The notes: generated from the letters alone by a model not told the origin. A DNA stretch of 21,862 nucleotides from Betaproteobacteria bacterium UBA6910 (GCA_002451065.1 DKBC01000352.1:350-22211), one strand, 5' to 3'. Counted from the stretch's first letter, positions 1-7,800 are shown. A program made the numbers and translations.

Positions 1-254
1 TGGGCAAGCTCAAGCGCCGCATGTTTCTCGCGCACCTGGAATCGCCGATGGCACCCGTGGCAGGTGATGAACTGTACGCGCCCGACACGCCCGGCCAGGT
101 CATCGGGACGGTGGTGAATGCCGCGCCTTCGCCCGACGGCGGATTCGACCTGCTGGCGGTTGTTCAGGTGACCAGCGCGGAGGGCGGAGAACTCTTCTGG
201 AAAGCGCCCGACGGGCCCCGTCTGCGGCTGCTGCCCTCGCCCTATCCCATGTGA
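1..254 (+). CDS. ygfZ: YgfZ family folate-binding protein, C-terminal fragment
   Basis: The reading frame is open from base 3 and begins inside a gene cut by the window edge. It opens with Gly-Lys-Leu-Lys-Arg-Arg-Met, the stretch that follows the conserved folate/Fe-S loop in YgfZ (GcvT-like) proteins, and continues with the small C-terminal beta-barrel typical of the family. YgfZ uses tetrahydrofolate and helps to maintain or repair certain iron-sulfur enzymes such as MiaB in the cytoplasm. Only about 84 residues are visible, so the signature cysteine motif lies outside the window. The stop codon overlaps the GTG start of the next gene by 4 bp, so the two are translationally coupled. The family is recognised from the conserved joint and from the neighbour; confidence is good but limited by the truncation. 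Confidence 0.75.
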   Translation, partial: GKLKRRMFLAHLESPMAPVAGDELYAPDTPGQVIGTVVNAAPSPDGGFDLLAVVQVTSAEGGELFWKAPDGPRLRLLPSPYPM

Positions 255-535
255 GCGGGTTCGCGTATTACATCTATTATCGTGTCGACGCGGGCAGCGC
301 GGCGGAGCTGGAATCGCGCGTTCGCGCCATGCAGGACGAACTCAGGCGGCGAACCGGCATTGCCGGCCGGCTCCTGAAAAAGCGCGGCGAGCCGTTACTA
401 TGGATGGAAATATACGAGGTCGTAGAGGAACCGATTGCGTTCGAGCCGGCGCTCTCCGATCTCGTGAATCGTTACAGGCTGAACGAGGGTCTGCCGGCGA
501 CCATCCAGCGCCAGACCGAATGCTTCCTCGTCTGA
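251..535 (+). CDS. DUF4936 family small protein
   Basis: This is a 94-residue protein that starts at GTG 251, overlapping the ygfZ stop by 4 bp. It begins with a Tyr-Tyr-Ile-Tyr-Tyr-Arg-Val strand, followed by a charged helix and a Leu-Leu-Lys-Lys-Arg loop. It resembles DUF4936, a family of roughly 90-residue cytoplasmic proteins with no known function that I associate with ygfZ in Betaproteobacteria. The predicted fold (short beta strands plus a helix) looks like a dimeric ferredoxin-like alpha-beta barrel, the stress-response or monooxygenase type, but no catalytic residue can be assigned. The gene overlap indicates co-expression with ygfZ. Family assignment is from memory of the pattern; function is unknown. 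Confidence 0.7.
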   Translation: MSGFAYYIYYRVDAGSAAELESRVRAMQDELRRRTGIAGRLLKKRGEPLLWMEIYEVVEEPIAFEPALSDLVNRYRLNEGLPATIQRQTECFLV

Positions 536-649
536 TAGCGCGGGCGATCGCGCGCCGATCAGCAATGTGATTCCTCACCACGGAAGGGGCATCGCCGCCA
601 GCGCTTTCGGTGCACGCTGACCCGCCGGGGGCATTTTGCAACTCCCCGT
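536..649. other. Convergent intergenic spacer between DUF4936 and GH65 genes
   Basis: This 114-bp gap separates two genes that end tail to tail. It contains short GC-rich self-complementary pieces (around 541-565) but no clear stem followed by a T-run, so I cannot name a terminator. Confidence 0.4.
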
Positions 650-3052
650 CTACTCCAGCGCGATGCGTTTCGTCTCGCCAGCCGCGATCGGATGCACCTC
701 GTCCAGGAACCCAATCCGGATCGCAGATGCATTGCCTTCCAGGGCACGCACCTCAAGGAGTTTTCGGGTCAGGCGAAGATTCAGGCTGTGACCCCGATAC
801 CGGAGAGTCATCTCCAAGCTCGAGATCGCGTCCGGGATGGAGGGATTGAGCCAGAGCACGTCCTCCCGGGTCACCATGCCGGTGTAGCAGCGCTGGATGA
901 GGTCCACGCTGCCGGCCATGGCGCCCAGGTGGATGCCTTCCCGCGTCGTGCCCCCTTGGATGTCCGCGACGTCGCTCTCCAGGGCCTCCCGGAAGAACTG
1001 CCAGGAGCGGGGGCGGTCGGAACGGGACAGCACCCAGGCGTGCACCACGCGGCTCAGAGTGGAGCCGTGGCTGCTGCGCTGGGAATAGTAGTCCACGTTG
1101 CGCGGGATCGCCTCGTAGTCGAACGGATAGCCAAGGCGATCGAAGATTTCCCCCAGCTCCTCCGCGGAAAAGAGATAAAACAGCATGAGCACGTCGGCCT
1201 GCTTCGAGACCTTGTAGCGGTTGGGCGTGTCCCCCTCCTGCTCCAGAATGCGGTCCAGGCGGTGGACATCGCCGTACTTCCGCTGGTATGCGTCCCAGTC
1301 GAGCTCCTGCAGTTCCTCGTAGCCTTCAAATTGGCTGATGATCCCATCGCCGTCAAAGACGAGGCGCATCTTGCAGCTGATTTCCTCCCAGTGCGCCAGC
1401 TCCTTGTCATCCAGGGCAAGCGTTTCCCGAAGTTCACGGCACCGGGCTGCGGGCAACAGCTTCAGCAACTCGAATACCCGCGAAAGCACCCATACCGCCA
1501 TCACGTTGGTGTACGCGTTGTTGTTGAGACCCGGCGCATCGGCGTCCGGATAGCCGGTGTGGAACTCATCGGGACCCACGACGCCAAGGATTTCGTAGCG
1601 CCCGAGGCTGTCGTTGTAGGTAGCGATACTGGCCCAGAAGCGGGCGATCTCCAGGAACATCTCGGCGCCGCAGAAAGACAGGAACTCCATGTCCCGGGTG
1701 GTCTGGTAGTACTGCCAGATGTTGTAGGCGATGGCCGCGTTGGCGTGGCGTTGCAGGTGGGTCGGATCGGGTATCCAGCGGCCCGAGCGGGGATTGAGGT
1801 GCAATCGCTGGCTTTCCTCCCGCCCGTCGCTGCCGCTTTGCCAGGGGTACATGGCGCCCAGGTAGCCCGCCTGCCGGGCATTGGCGCGGGCGGCCCCGAG
1901 CCGGCGGTAGCGGTAGAGAAGCAGCGAGCGGGTAATCTCCGGCAGGCGCAGATTGAGCAGGGGAAAGATGAACAGCTCGTCCCAGAACACGTGCCCGCGG
2001 TAGGCCTCGCCATGCCAGCCCCGGGCCGGCACCCCCACGTCGAGGTCCATGACATGGGGCGAGGCGGTCTGCAGCAGGTGGAAAATGTGCAGGCGCAGGA
2101 CGCCGAGCGTATGCTCGATGCCGCCCGAGTCCTGGACCCGGATATCGAATCGACGCCAAAGCTGCTCCCATGCCAGGACATGAGTCGCGAGCAGCGCCTC
2201 GAAACCGCCGGCATGGTCCAAGGCGGCCATGGCCTGCAGTCCGCACTCGGAAATCGCATGGTCGCGGGAACAGTAGAGGCTGACCACCTTCTCCAGGCGC
2301 ACCGTCTCGCCCTCCTCAAGCCTCAATCCGAACTCCTGCGAAACGTACGCGCCCTCCTCCTGAGGGCGGGATTCGGGAGTGATCTCCTCGTCGGCGCGAA
2401 AAATACGGAGACGCGCGGCGAGCGCCGCCTCGATCCTGGACTGGCTGGTGCGGACCTTGAGCAGCATGGCGTTTCCCTTGACGGCCCGGGCGTCGAGGGG
2501 TTCCAGGTGGGAATTATTGAGTTCCCGATAGCGCGCCACCCCCGCATTGCGCACCCGGCCATCCAGGGCATGGCGAACTTCCAGGGTGCCGGACCAGTTT
2601 TCGGCGGTCAGTTGCGCCTCCAGCGCGGCAAGGTGAGGTTGCTGCATGTGGACCAGGCGCCGCTCACGATAGCAGGTACAGCGGCCTGCATCGTCGCGAA
2701 AACGCACCAGGCGCTCCAGGAGTCCTCGCTTCAGGTCCAGAACCTGACTGTATTCCAGGATTTCCGACCGAGTCGGATCAAACCAGTCGCCGCCGGTGAT
2801 CCTGAAACTCAGGGGAAGCCAGTTGGGCAGGTTGACCAGGTCCTCGTTCTCCACCTCGCGGCCCGCAATCTCCGTCACCAGGCGGTTGTAGCCTCCGGCA
2901 AGATAGGTGCCGGGATAATGGACACCGTCCGCCACTGCTTCCGGCGCGGCTCCGCGGGTCGCGAAATAGCCGTTGCCCAGGGTGCACAACGCTTCCCGCA
3001 ACCCCTCTTGAGTTGGATCAAATTCGTGGTATTCCAGGGTCCAACTGCTCAT
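650..3052 (-). CDS. Glycoside hydrolase family 65 disaccharide phosphorylase (trehalose/kojibiose/maltose phosphorylase type)
   Basis: This is an 800-residue cytoplasmic protein with full GH65 architecture: an N-terminal beta-sandwich (about 1-270), a helical linker, an (alpha/alpha)6 catalytic barrel (about 310-690) and a small C-terminal beta domain. Residues 493-498 are GPDEFH, which carries the general acid (Glu496) of inverting GH65 phosphorylases. The stretch Lys-Gln-Ala-Asp-Val-Leu-Met-Leu at 617-624 and the Ser-Ser-His-Gly-Ser loop near 660 fit the substrate and phosphate sites. Such enzymes split an alpha-glucoside with phosphate to beta-glucose-1-phosphate plus a sugar. The upstream gene encodes a beta-phosphoglucomutase-like domain that would take that product. 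The start overlaps the upstream stop by 4 bp (ATGA), so the pair is one operon. Which disaccharide is cleaved cannot be read from sequence; trehalose is favoured by the partner phosphatase. Confidence 0.88.
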   Translation of the reverse strand: MSSWTLEYHEFDPTQEGLREALCTLGNGYFATRGAAPEAVADGVHYPGTYLAGGYNRLVTEIAGREVENEDLVNLPNWLPLSFRITGGDWFDPTRSEILEYSQVLDLKRGLLERLVRFRDDAGRCTCYRERRLVHMQQPHLAALEAQLTAENWSGTLEVRHALDGRVRNAGVARYRELNNSHLEPLDARAVKGNAMLLKVRTSQSRIEAALAARLRIFRADEEITPESRPQEEGAYVSQEFGLRLEEGETVRLEKVVSLYCSRDHAISECGLQAMAALDHAGGFEALLATHVLAWEQLWRRFDIRVQDSGGIEHTLGVLRLHIFHLLQTASPHVMDLDVGVPARGWHGEAYRGHVFWDELFIFPLLNLRLPEITRSLLLYRYRRLGAARANARQAGYLGAMYPWQSGSDGREESQRLHLNPRSGRWIPDPTHLQRHANAAIAYNIWQYYQTTRDMEFLSFCGAEMFLEIARFWASIATYNDSLGRYEILGVVGPDEFHTGYPDADAPGLNNNAYTNVMAVWVLSRVFELLKLLPAARCRELRETLALDDKELAHWEEISCKMRLVFDGDGIISQFEGYEELQELDWDAYQRKYGDVHRLDRILEQEGDTPNRYKVSKQADVLMLFYLFSAEELGEIFDRLGYPFDYEAIPRNVDYYSQRSSHGSTLSRVVHAWVLSRSDRPRSWQFFREALESDVADIQGGTTREGIHLGAMAGSVDLIQRCYTGMVTREDVLWLNPSIPDAISSLEMTLRYRGHSLNLRLTRKLLEVRALEGNASAIRIGFLDEVHPIAAGETKRIALE

Positions 3053-4590
3053 CGGCGCTCCAGGTGATCCGCCAACGCATCGAGAAATTGCTTCACCTCG
3101 CCCGGGTCCTCAAGCTGGTAGCGGGCCGCCGTGGGGCGTCGAGAATCCAGGACCGCGATGCCAATCCCGCGATCGCGCAATGCCCTGAAGGCATCCTCGT
3201 CGGTAAGGTCGTCGCCGATGTAAAGTGGGAGGAAACGGACCTCATTTAGATCCAGCGCCTTCCGAAGCCAGTTCAGCGCCACCCCTTTGTTCCAGTCGAT
3301 GGCGGGCAGCAGTTCGAACACTTTCTTGCCCCGCCCTTTGCGCAGACTGCGAAACTGATTCAGCGCCTCGTCGACCGCCTCCTCCACCTCTCGCTCCCGT
3401 CCCGCCTCAACCAGACGGTAATGCACCGCGAGGCCAAAACGCTTGCGCTCCAGCAGGACGCCCGGCAAACTCGAAGTGCGCCCCACCAGGAAGTCTTCCG
3501 CCGTGTCCAGATCTTGCAGGGCCGCGAGCGCGGCGTCCGGCGCATGGCCCCGGCCGCCCGGTCCGGCGATATCAAAGCCATGGCTGCCCGCGTAGTGAAT
3601 TCCCTCCACTCCCACGCGGGCCCGTACGTCTCGTAGATCGCGCCCGCTTATTACCGCCACCGGGCAGAGCCGTGAAACGCGCCGCAGGCTGTCCCGCACG
3701 GAAGGGTCAAGATTCGCCAGCTCTGGACGATCAACGATGGGTGTGAGAGTACCGTCGTAATCCAGAAACAGAACCGGCTGCCGGTCACCCAGTTCGGCGA
3801 AGATGCTCTCCAGGGCCACCAGAGCGGAAGGCACGACGTCGCCGCCCGCGACGGACATTTCCGCAAGATCCTGCACCACCGCGTCGGCGCCATGGGAACG
3901 CAAGGCCTCTGCCTGGCCTGAACGAGCCACGCCGATTACCAGACCAAATCCGCCGGCGCGTCCGGCCTCGACGCCGGCCTGGGCATCTTCGACCACCACC
4001 GCCCGCTCGGGGCTTGCGCCCAAGTCCCGCGCAGCAGCCAGGAACATGTCCGGCGCGGGCTTGCCCTTCAATCCACGCCGTTCCAGATCGACCCCGTCCA
4101 CCCTTGCGTCAAACAGGTCCAGCGCGCCCGCCGCTCGCAAGATTAGGGCGCAGTTGCGGCTCGACGACACAACGGCCGTGCGCATGCCCGCCTGCCGCAG
4201 GGCGCGGACCAAGTCGACGGACGAGTTGAATACCTCCGCGCCACCTTGCTCCAGCCGCTTCAGAAACAATTCGTTCTTGCGATTGCCGAGGCCGCAGATG
4301 GTTTCGGCATGCGCCGGGTCCTCCGGACTCCCCCAGGGAAGCTCGATGCCTCGCGATTGCAGGAAGCTCCTGACGCCATCGTAACGGGGCATCCCGTCCA
4401 CGTAGCGACGGTAATCCGATATCAGGTCGAAGGGCACCCATTTCTCTCCGTCGCGCCGCCGCAGATACTCGTCGAACATCGCCTTCCAGGCGGCGGCATG
4501 CGCCCGCGCGGTCCGGGTAATGACCCCATCCAGGTCGAAAATCACTGCGTCGTAGCGGTCAGGACTGAGAATTAACCTCGAATCGTGCAT
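3049..4590 (-). CDS. Fusion of HAD beta-phosphoglucomutase-like domain and trehalose-6-phosphate phosphatase (OtsB) domain
   Basis: This 513-residue protein joins two HAD-superfamily domains. The N-terminal domain (about 13-245) has the nucleophile motif Phe-Asp-Leu-Asp-Gly-Val at 18-23, an alpha-helical cap, and Val-Val-Glu-Asp-Ala-Gln-Ala-Gly at 199-206, as in beta-phosphoglucomutase. The C-terminal domain (about 260-510) has Leu-Asp-Tyr-Asp-Gly-Thr-Leu at 276-282, Ile-Ser-Gly-Arg-Asp at 314-318 and Gly-Asp-Asp-Leu-Thr-Asp-Glu-Asp at 459-466, the OtsB signature. Expected roles are trehalose-6-phosphate to trehalose, and beta-glucose-1-phosphate to glucose-6-phosphate. No OtsA is in the window. 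A GGAGA sequence lies about 9 bases before the ATG. The gene is first in the operon with the GH65 phosphorylase. Both domains look catalytically intact. Confidence 0.88.
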   Translation of the reverse strand: MHDSRLILSPDRYDAVIFDLDGVITRTARAHAAAWKAMFDEYLRRRDGEKWVPFDLISDYRRYVDGMPRYDGVRSFLQSRGIELPWGSPEDPAHAETICGLGNRKNELFLKRLEQGGAEVFNSSVDLVRALRQAGMRTAVVSSSRNCALILRAAGALDLFDARVDGVDLERRGLKGKPAPDMFLAAARDLGASPERAVVVEDAQAGVEAGRAGGFGLVIGVARSGQAEALRSHGADAVVQDLAEMSVAGGDVVPSALVALESIFAELGDRQPVLFLDYDGTLTPIVDRPELANLDPSVRDSLRRVSRLCPVAVISGRDLRDVRARVGVEGIHYAGSHGFDIAGPGGRGHAPDAALAALQDLDTAEDFLVGRTSSLPGVLLERKRFGLAVHYRLVEAGREREVEEAVDEALNQFRSLRKGRGKKVFELLPAIDWNKGVALNWLRKALDLNEVRFLPLYIGDDLTDEDAFRALRDRGIGIAVLDSRRPTAARYQLEDPGEVKQFLDALADHLERR

Positions 4591-5146
4591 GCCGCCCGTT
4601 CTCCATCCATCAGTATCGGCAGCAACGGATCAGGCTTCCTCCGAAGAAGCCATCGCGATGGGGCGCCAACCGTGTTCAACAGACAACATAAAGACCCCAC
4701 GCGAAAAAATATCCATGTCGTTGATATTAGTTTCCCATGACACCGCCGGCATGACCACCGAAAATGTCACGGGCTCGGAGACCCTTCAAGATGGCTGCAA
4801 GGCAGGTCTTCCCAGCCGGCGCGCGAAGCGGGCGCGTCTCACCGCATTCGCATCCCTGTAAGGACTCAAGCGATGCTCAGGGGCCGCGGGACGCAACGAC
4901 GGACCAGGGACTCGCGAGCTACGGAGCCAGCGGAGATTCTGACGTGGTCCCGGAAAACGAAGGCGGTGTTGAACTGAAAAGCACGGTCGCTTCCGGGCCT
5001 ACCAAAACAAAGGGCGGGAGGGATGAAAAAGTTGTGGCCTGCCCAGGGCGGATCGCCCATGCGCCACCCCCGGCGCAACGCGCGCGGCCAGATAGTGGAG
5101 GTCTGCGCCCGTGTGCAGGTACCGACTCCGGACCCTAGCGGCCCAC
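4591..5146. other. Gene-free 556-bp stretch upstream of the trehalose/GH65 operon
   Basis: I found no convincing gene here. Reading frames of 70-124 codons exist on both strands, but they have unbalanced composition (Arg/Pro/Ser-rich) and no recognisable domain. Reading toward the fusion gene on the minus strand, the stretch holds an AT-rich segment near 4680-4735 and a GGCTTC/GAAGCC hairpin at 4633-4651. I could not fit a good -35/-10 pair, and no -24/-12 box is present. It probably contains the operon promoter and a long 5' leader; the contents are otherwise unexplained. Confidence 0.4.
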
Positions 5147-6529
5147 CTAGGACGAAGCCGACGTCACGGAATGCGCGATGCGGTGCTTCTCCATCAACCG
5201 ATAAAGCGTGACGCGGGAAACGCCGAGGGTCTTCGCCGCTCGGCTCATGTTGAAGCTCGCGGTGCGCAACGCCATCTCGATGGTCTGCCGCTCGGCTTGG
5301 GATCGCGCATCGTCGAGGCTGATGGTCCTTGAGCCGCGCACAAGCACCGACCCCAGGTCCAGGTCCCGGGGCGTGATCATTTTACCCTCGCACATAACGA
5401 TGGCTCGCCGGACTCGATTGATAAGCTCCCGAACGTTACCGGGCCATTCGTAAGCCCGCATCGCGTCCAGGGCCTGAGATGTGAAGCCCGTAAGCGGTCG
5501 GCCCGAATCCCGCGCGAACTGCTCGAAGAAATACTTTGCCAGCACCTCGACGTCCTCGACACGATCCCGCAGCGGCGGCGTGGCAACGCGCAGGACACAC
5601 AGCCGGAAAAGCAGATCCTGCCGGAAAGTGCCTTGCCGGACGGCTTCGTCGAGATCTTTATGAGTAGCCGCGATCACGCGCACTTCCACCGGGATTTGCT
5701 CGGTACCCCCCACCCGCTGGATCGTCGACTCCTGAAGGAACCTCAACAAATTAGCCTGCAGTTCCAGGGGCAAGTCTCCGATTTCGTCCAAGAAGACCGT
5801 GCCGCCGGCGGCGGCTTCAATGCGCCCTATCTTCCGATGCGAGGCACCGGTGAACGCGCCCTTCTCATATCCAAAAAGCTCGGACTGGATCAAGGTCGCC
5901 GGTATGGCTCCGCAGTCCACCGCGACAAAGGGTCCCTGACGGCGCGAGGAGCGTTCATGGATGGCGCGCGCCGCCAATTCCTTGCCCGTACCGCTCTCCC
6001 CGAAGATGAACGCCGGCGCATCGGACCCCGCCACCTTGCGCAGCGTTCGGAACAGCTCCAGCATCAACGGACTGGTACCAACCATTTCCTCTTCACCCGC
6101 CGCGGCCCATTTCTGATCGGCCGCTCGCTCAACGGCACGGGACATCCCCACAGCATGACCGAGGCTCACCGCAAAGCGCTGCCCATCGATGGGTAGCGTG
6201 TGGTAATCGAAGAAGTGCTCGGCGATCACCCTGGCAAATGTGCTGCTGCTGAACGCGGCCTCCGGGCTGGGCACCAGCCCGATCCACTGCACGAATCGCG
6301 CTGACCTACTCAGCTCTCCGATCGTGTCCGATACCGCATCCACCGCTCCGGGCTCGAGGTTGACCACGCCAATCCGTAGGCCCTGGCCTTCAATCGCTTC
6401 GCGAGCCTCCTCGACGGAATGGGCCACGTGCATCCTCCAGCCGCCCAAGTGCTCCAGCGGTCCAAGCTCCTTGGTGGAGCCTCCGGAGCCGGGGTCGAGA
6501 TACAGGAAAGTGCGTTGGTCGATAGCCAT
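5147..6529 (-). CDS. Sigma-54-dependent activator, VpsR/FleQ type, likely regulator of the divergent fap operon
   Basis: A 460-residue enhancer-binding protein. The N-terminal 130 residues look like a receiver-type domain in which Asn57 (in Val-Val-Asn-Leu-Glu-Pro) stands where the phosphoacceptor Asp is expected. An AAA+ domain follows: Walker A Gly-Glu-Ser-Gly-Thr-Gly-Lys at 177-183, GAFTGA sigma-54-contact loop at 224-229, Walker B Val-Phe-Leu-Asp-Glu-Ile at 245-250, Leu-Phe-Arg-Leu at 307-310 and Trp-Pro-Gly-Asn-Val-Arg at 362-367. A Fis-type helix-turn-helix occupies about 428-449. I chose ATG 6529 because GGGGA precedes it closely; an in-frame GTG at 6565 would add 12 residues. It is divergent from the amyloid genes, whose leader carries a -24/-12 promoter. 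VpsR and FleQ homologues bind c-di-GMP, and FleQ with RpoN has been linked to fap expression in Pseudomonas; control here is inferred. Confidence 0.85.
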   Translation of the reverse strand: MAIDQRTFLYLDPGSGGSTKELGPLEHLGGWRMHVAHSVEEAREAIEGQGLRIGVVNLEPGAVDAVSDTIGELSRSARFVQWIGLVPSPEAAFSSSTFARVIAEHFFDYHTLPIDGQRFAVSLGHAVGMSRAVERAADQKWAAAGEEEMVGTSPLMLELFRTLRKVAGSDAPAFIFGESGTGKELAARAIHERSSRRQGPFVAVDCGAIPATLIQSELFGYEKGAFTGASHRKIGRIEAAAGGTVFLDEIGDLPLELQANLLRFLQESTIQRVGGTEQIPVEVRVIAATHKDLDEAVRQGTFRQDLLFRLCVLRVATPPLRDRVEDVEVLAKYFFEQFARDSGRPLTGFTSQALDAMRAYEWPGNVRELINRVRRAIVMCEGKMITPRDLDLGSVLVRGSRTISLDDARSQAERQTIEMALRTASFNMSRAAKTLGVSRVTLYRLMEKHRIAHSVTSASS

Positions 6530-6700
6530 TAGTCCCCAACTTTCTTTTAAATTCGTCGGCGGCACAATGCGTTTCGCAATGCGGGGGCCGTTTTCCGATT
6601 TGCGGCAGAGAGCCCAATTACCGATGGCTCAACCCGCTCCCGTCAAGCGCCGATGCCGTTCCACCGCCGCTCTCTGCAATCACGTGGCGGCGACAACCAC

Positions 6701-6715
6701 GCAATGTCAGAGCCC
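6701..6715 (-). promoter_or_regulatory. Possible -24/-12 (sigma-54) promoter reading toward the activator gene
   Basis: On the minus strand the bases read GGGCTCTGACATTGC. The essential GG and GC doublets are exactly 10 bases apart and TTGC is perfect, but the leading T of TGGC is missing. It would give a leader of about 160 bases and could support autoregulation by the sigma-54 activator. The match is imperfect, so this is only a candidate. Confidence 0.25.
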
Positions 6716-7070
6716 AACCAATTTTCGCTCGCTAATTGCTTCCGCCAGCCATCAAGACATGCCGCACCCGCCCGCCAGCGGCATTTGCCCAGGGAGATGC
6801 TATCACGGCCACCGTCAGTCCCATCTATGCGGCATTAGCCAGCATTACCGACTCCCCATCACCACACGCGGCAGAGCTTTCCGTCGATGACCCTGATGTT
6901 GCCGGGGCCACGGCGCTTTCGTTCCTAAGCCACCGCCGTCTCGACTCTCCCTCCAAGCCCCCTCTCACGCCGAGGAATTACGGACTCGCGCACGAAACGC
7001 AATCAAACCGCATTTCGGTCTTCTTTCCAATACAACCTATGGCGGGGCTTATGACTGGCGCCCCCACCAG

Positions 7071-7088
7071 GAAACAATTGCTTGTTTC
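7071..7088. repeat. Perfect 7-bp inverted repeat with 4-base spacer
   Basis: GAAACAA, TTGC, TTGTTTC. It lies about 290 bases upstream of the -24/-12 promoter, is not followed by a T-run and is outside any gene, so an operator-like site is more likely than a terminator. Confidence 0.4.
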
Positions 7089-7276
7089 GTAGATAACGTC
7101 TGCCCGCGAAAGGGAAGCTGCTGTTCCGTCAGGTTTACACGTTCCTTCCTCAGAAAAACGCTGCGTACTTGGCTCCCCGTATGACCTTTGGCAGTGTTCG
7201 GTAACAATACACCTCACGAAAAGACAGTATTTGTTTAATTCTTATAGCGCTTTTCGCCACGAAAGCAAAGGTCATG

Positions 7277-7337
7277 TTTCGAAAGCTTTACATGTCGACG
7301 AATAGCTGGCGTATCGACCATCTCGAAACGTTACATG
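7277..7337 (+). promoter_or_regulatory. Pair of direct repeats, candidate upstream activator sites for the sigma-54 activator
   Basis: Two copies of a similar element lie at 7277-7294 (TTTCGAAAGCTTTACATG) and 7321-7337 (TCTCGAAACGTTACATG). They share TCGAAA and TTACATG, and their starts are 44 bases apart, about four helical turns. They sit 22-82 bases upstream of the -24 element, somewhat close but possible for enhancer sites. The first copy holds the palindrome TTTCGAAA. Function is inferred from position and repetition. Confidence 0.45.
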
Positions 7338-7358
7338 AAATCAATAGGGTGATACTAC

Positions 7359-7373
7359 TGGCATACACCTTGC
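7359..7373 (+). promoter_or_regulatory. Sigma-54 (-24/-12) promoter of the fap operon
   Basis: The bases TGGCATACACCTTGC match the consensus TGGCAC-N5-TTGC: the GG and GC doublets are exactly 10 bases apart, and both TGGCA and TTGC are intact. The predicted transcript start is near 7385, about 47 bases before the first GTG of the operon. A sigma-54 activator is encoded immediately upstream in the opposite direction, which supports the call. Confidence 0.75.
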
Positions 7374-7431
7374 TCGCAATTCCCGGCAAACAATAAAAAT
7401 TGAACAGAAGACAAAAAAATGGAGACGGCCA

Positions 7432-7800
7432 GTGCTGGGAATGACGAGCGATCGGAGTTGGGTGCGGGGCGAGCACAGCGAGTGCGCTCTGCGCGGAAAC
7501 AAAGTCGCCGGCGCGTTCCTACTTTTGTTCCTTCTCACTTCTTTCTCGTCCCTCGCGGTCGCCCAGGACCCAGGGACCCTCGCTCATGAGGCCGTGTTCG
7601 CCGATATCGGCGCGGTCGCCGTCGATGACCAGACGCTGCTCGACACGCGTGGCACGGGAGAAACTTCTTCCACAGAGGCGGCCGGGCAGCACCTGGCCGT
7701 CATCCTTTGGGACGAGCGCGGCAAGGGCTCCAACGGCACGGCCCGCCGCAGCGTGCCCGTCCAGCAGCCCAACGTTTCGGTGAACGTGGTGATCCGATGA
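7432..7800 (+). CDS. Small exported protein at the head of the fap operon, unknown function
   Basis: 122 residues from GTG 7432, chosen because GGAGA at 7421-7425 is 6 bases upstream; ATG 7441 is the alternative. A hydrophobic segment at about 25-45 ending Ala-Val-Ala-Gln looks like a signal peptide, so the protein should reach the periplasm or beyond. The mature part is about 77 residues and cysteine-free. It contains Val64-Asp-Asp-Gln-Thr-Leu-Leu-Asp-Thr-Arg-Gly74, a motif repeated almost exactly in the FapE-like protein of this operon and similar to a double-glycine-type leader motif. The last 15 residues alternate Val, Asn, Pro and Gln, suggesting a beta strand. I do not recognise a family. 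It overlaps the next gene by 4 bp (ATGA) and is first behind the sigma-54 promoter. Confidence 0.7.
   Translation: MLGMTSDRSWVRGEHSECALRGNKVAGAFLLLFLLTSFSSLAVAQDPGTLAHEAVFADIGAVAVDDQTLLDTRGTGETSSTEAAGQHLAVILWDERGKGSNGTARRSVPVQQPNVSVNVVIR

Larger units (their letters stand above)
6530..7431. other. Long divergent regulatory region between the sigma-54 activator and the fap operon
   Basis: About 900 bp with no gene I can support. Frames such as 6736-7092 (+) lack a ribosome site, signal peptide or familiar domain. The part from about 7180 to 7430 is clearly richer in A and T than the flanking genes. It carries, in order, a palindrome at 7071-7088, two direct repeats at 7277-7294 and 7321-7337, and the -24/-12 promoter at 7359-7373. 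A weaker minus-strand -24/-12 match lies at 6701-6715. Confidence 0.55.

Noticed and set aside
692..3067. A 791-codon open frame on the plus strand
   Set aside because: It lies fully opposite the GH65 gene in its mirror frame. High GC third positions of the real gene remove stops from the antisense frame. The translation has no domain and is rich in His, Val, Gln and Ala.
4633..4651. GGCTTC-N7-GAAGCC hairpin upstream of the trehalose operon
   Set aside because: A 6-bp stem with no T-run and no repeat partner; expected by chance in a gap of this size.
4740..4900. Possible c-di-GMP or other riboswitch in the gap upstream of the trehalose operon
   Set aside because: Fragments such as GGGACGCAA recall the GEMM element, but the surrounding helices and conserved bases do not fit on either strand.
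4764..5138. A 124-codon plus-strand frame in the gap upstream of the trehalose operon
   Set aside because: Biased composition, no ribosome site and no domain; not enough to call a gene.
6736..7092. A 118-codon plus-strand frame in the fap regulatory region
   Set aside because: No ribosome site, no signal peptide and no familiar motif; it lies within probable regulatory DNA.
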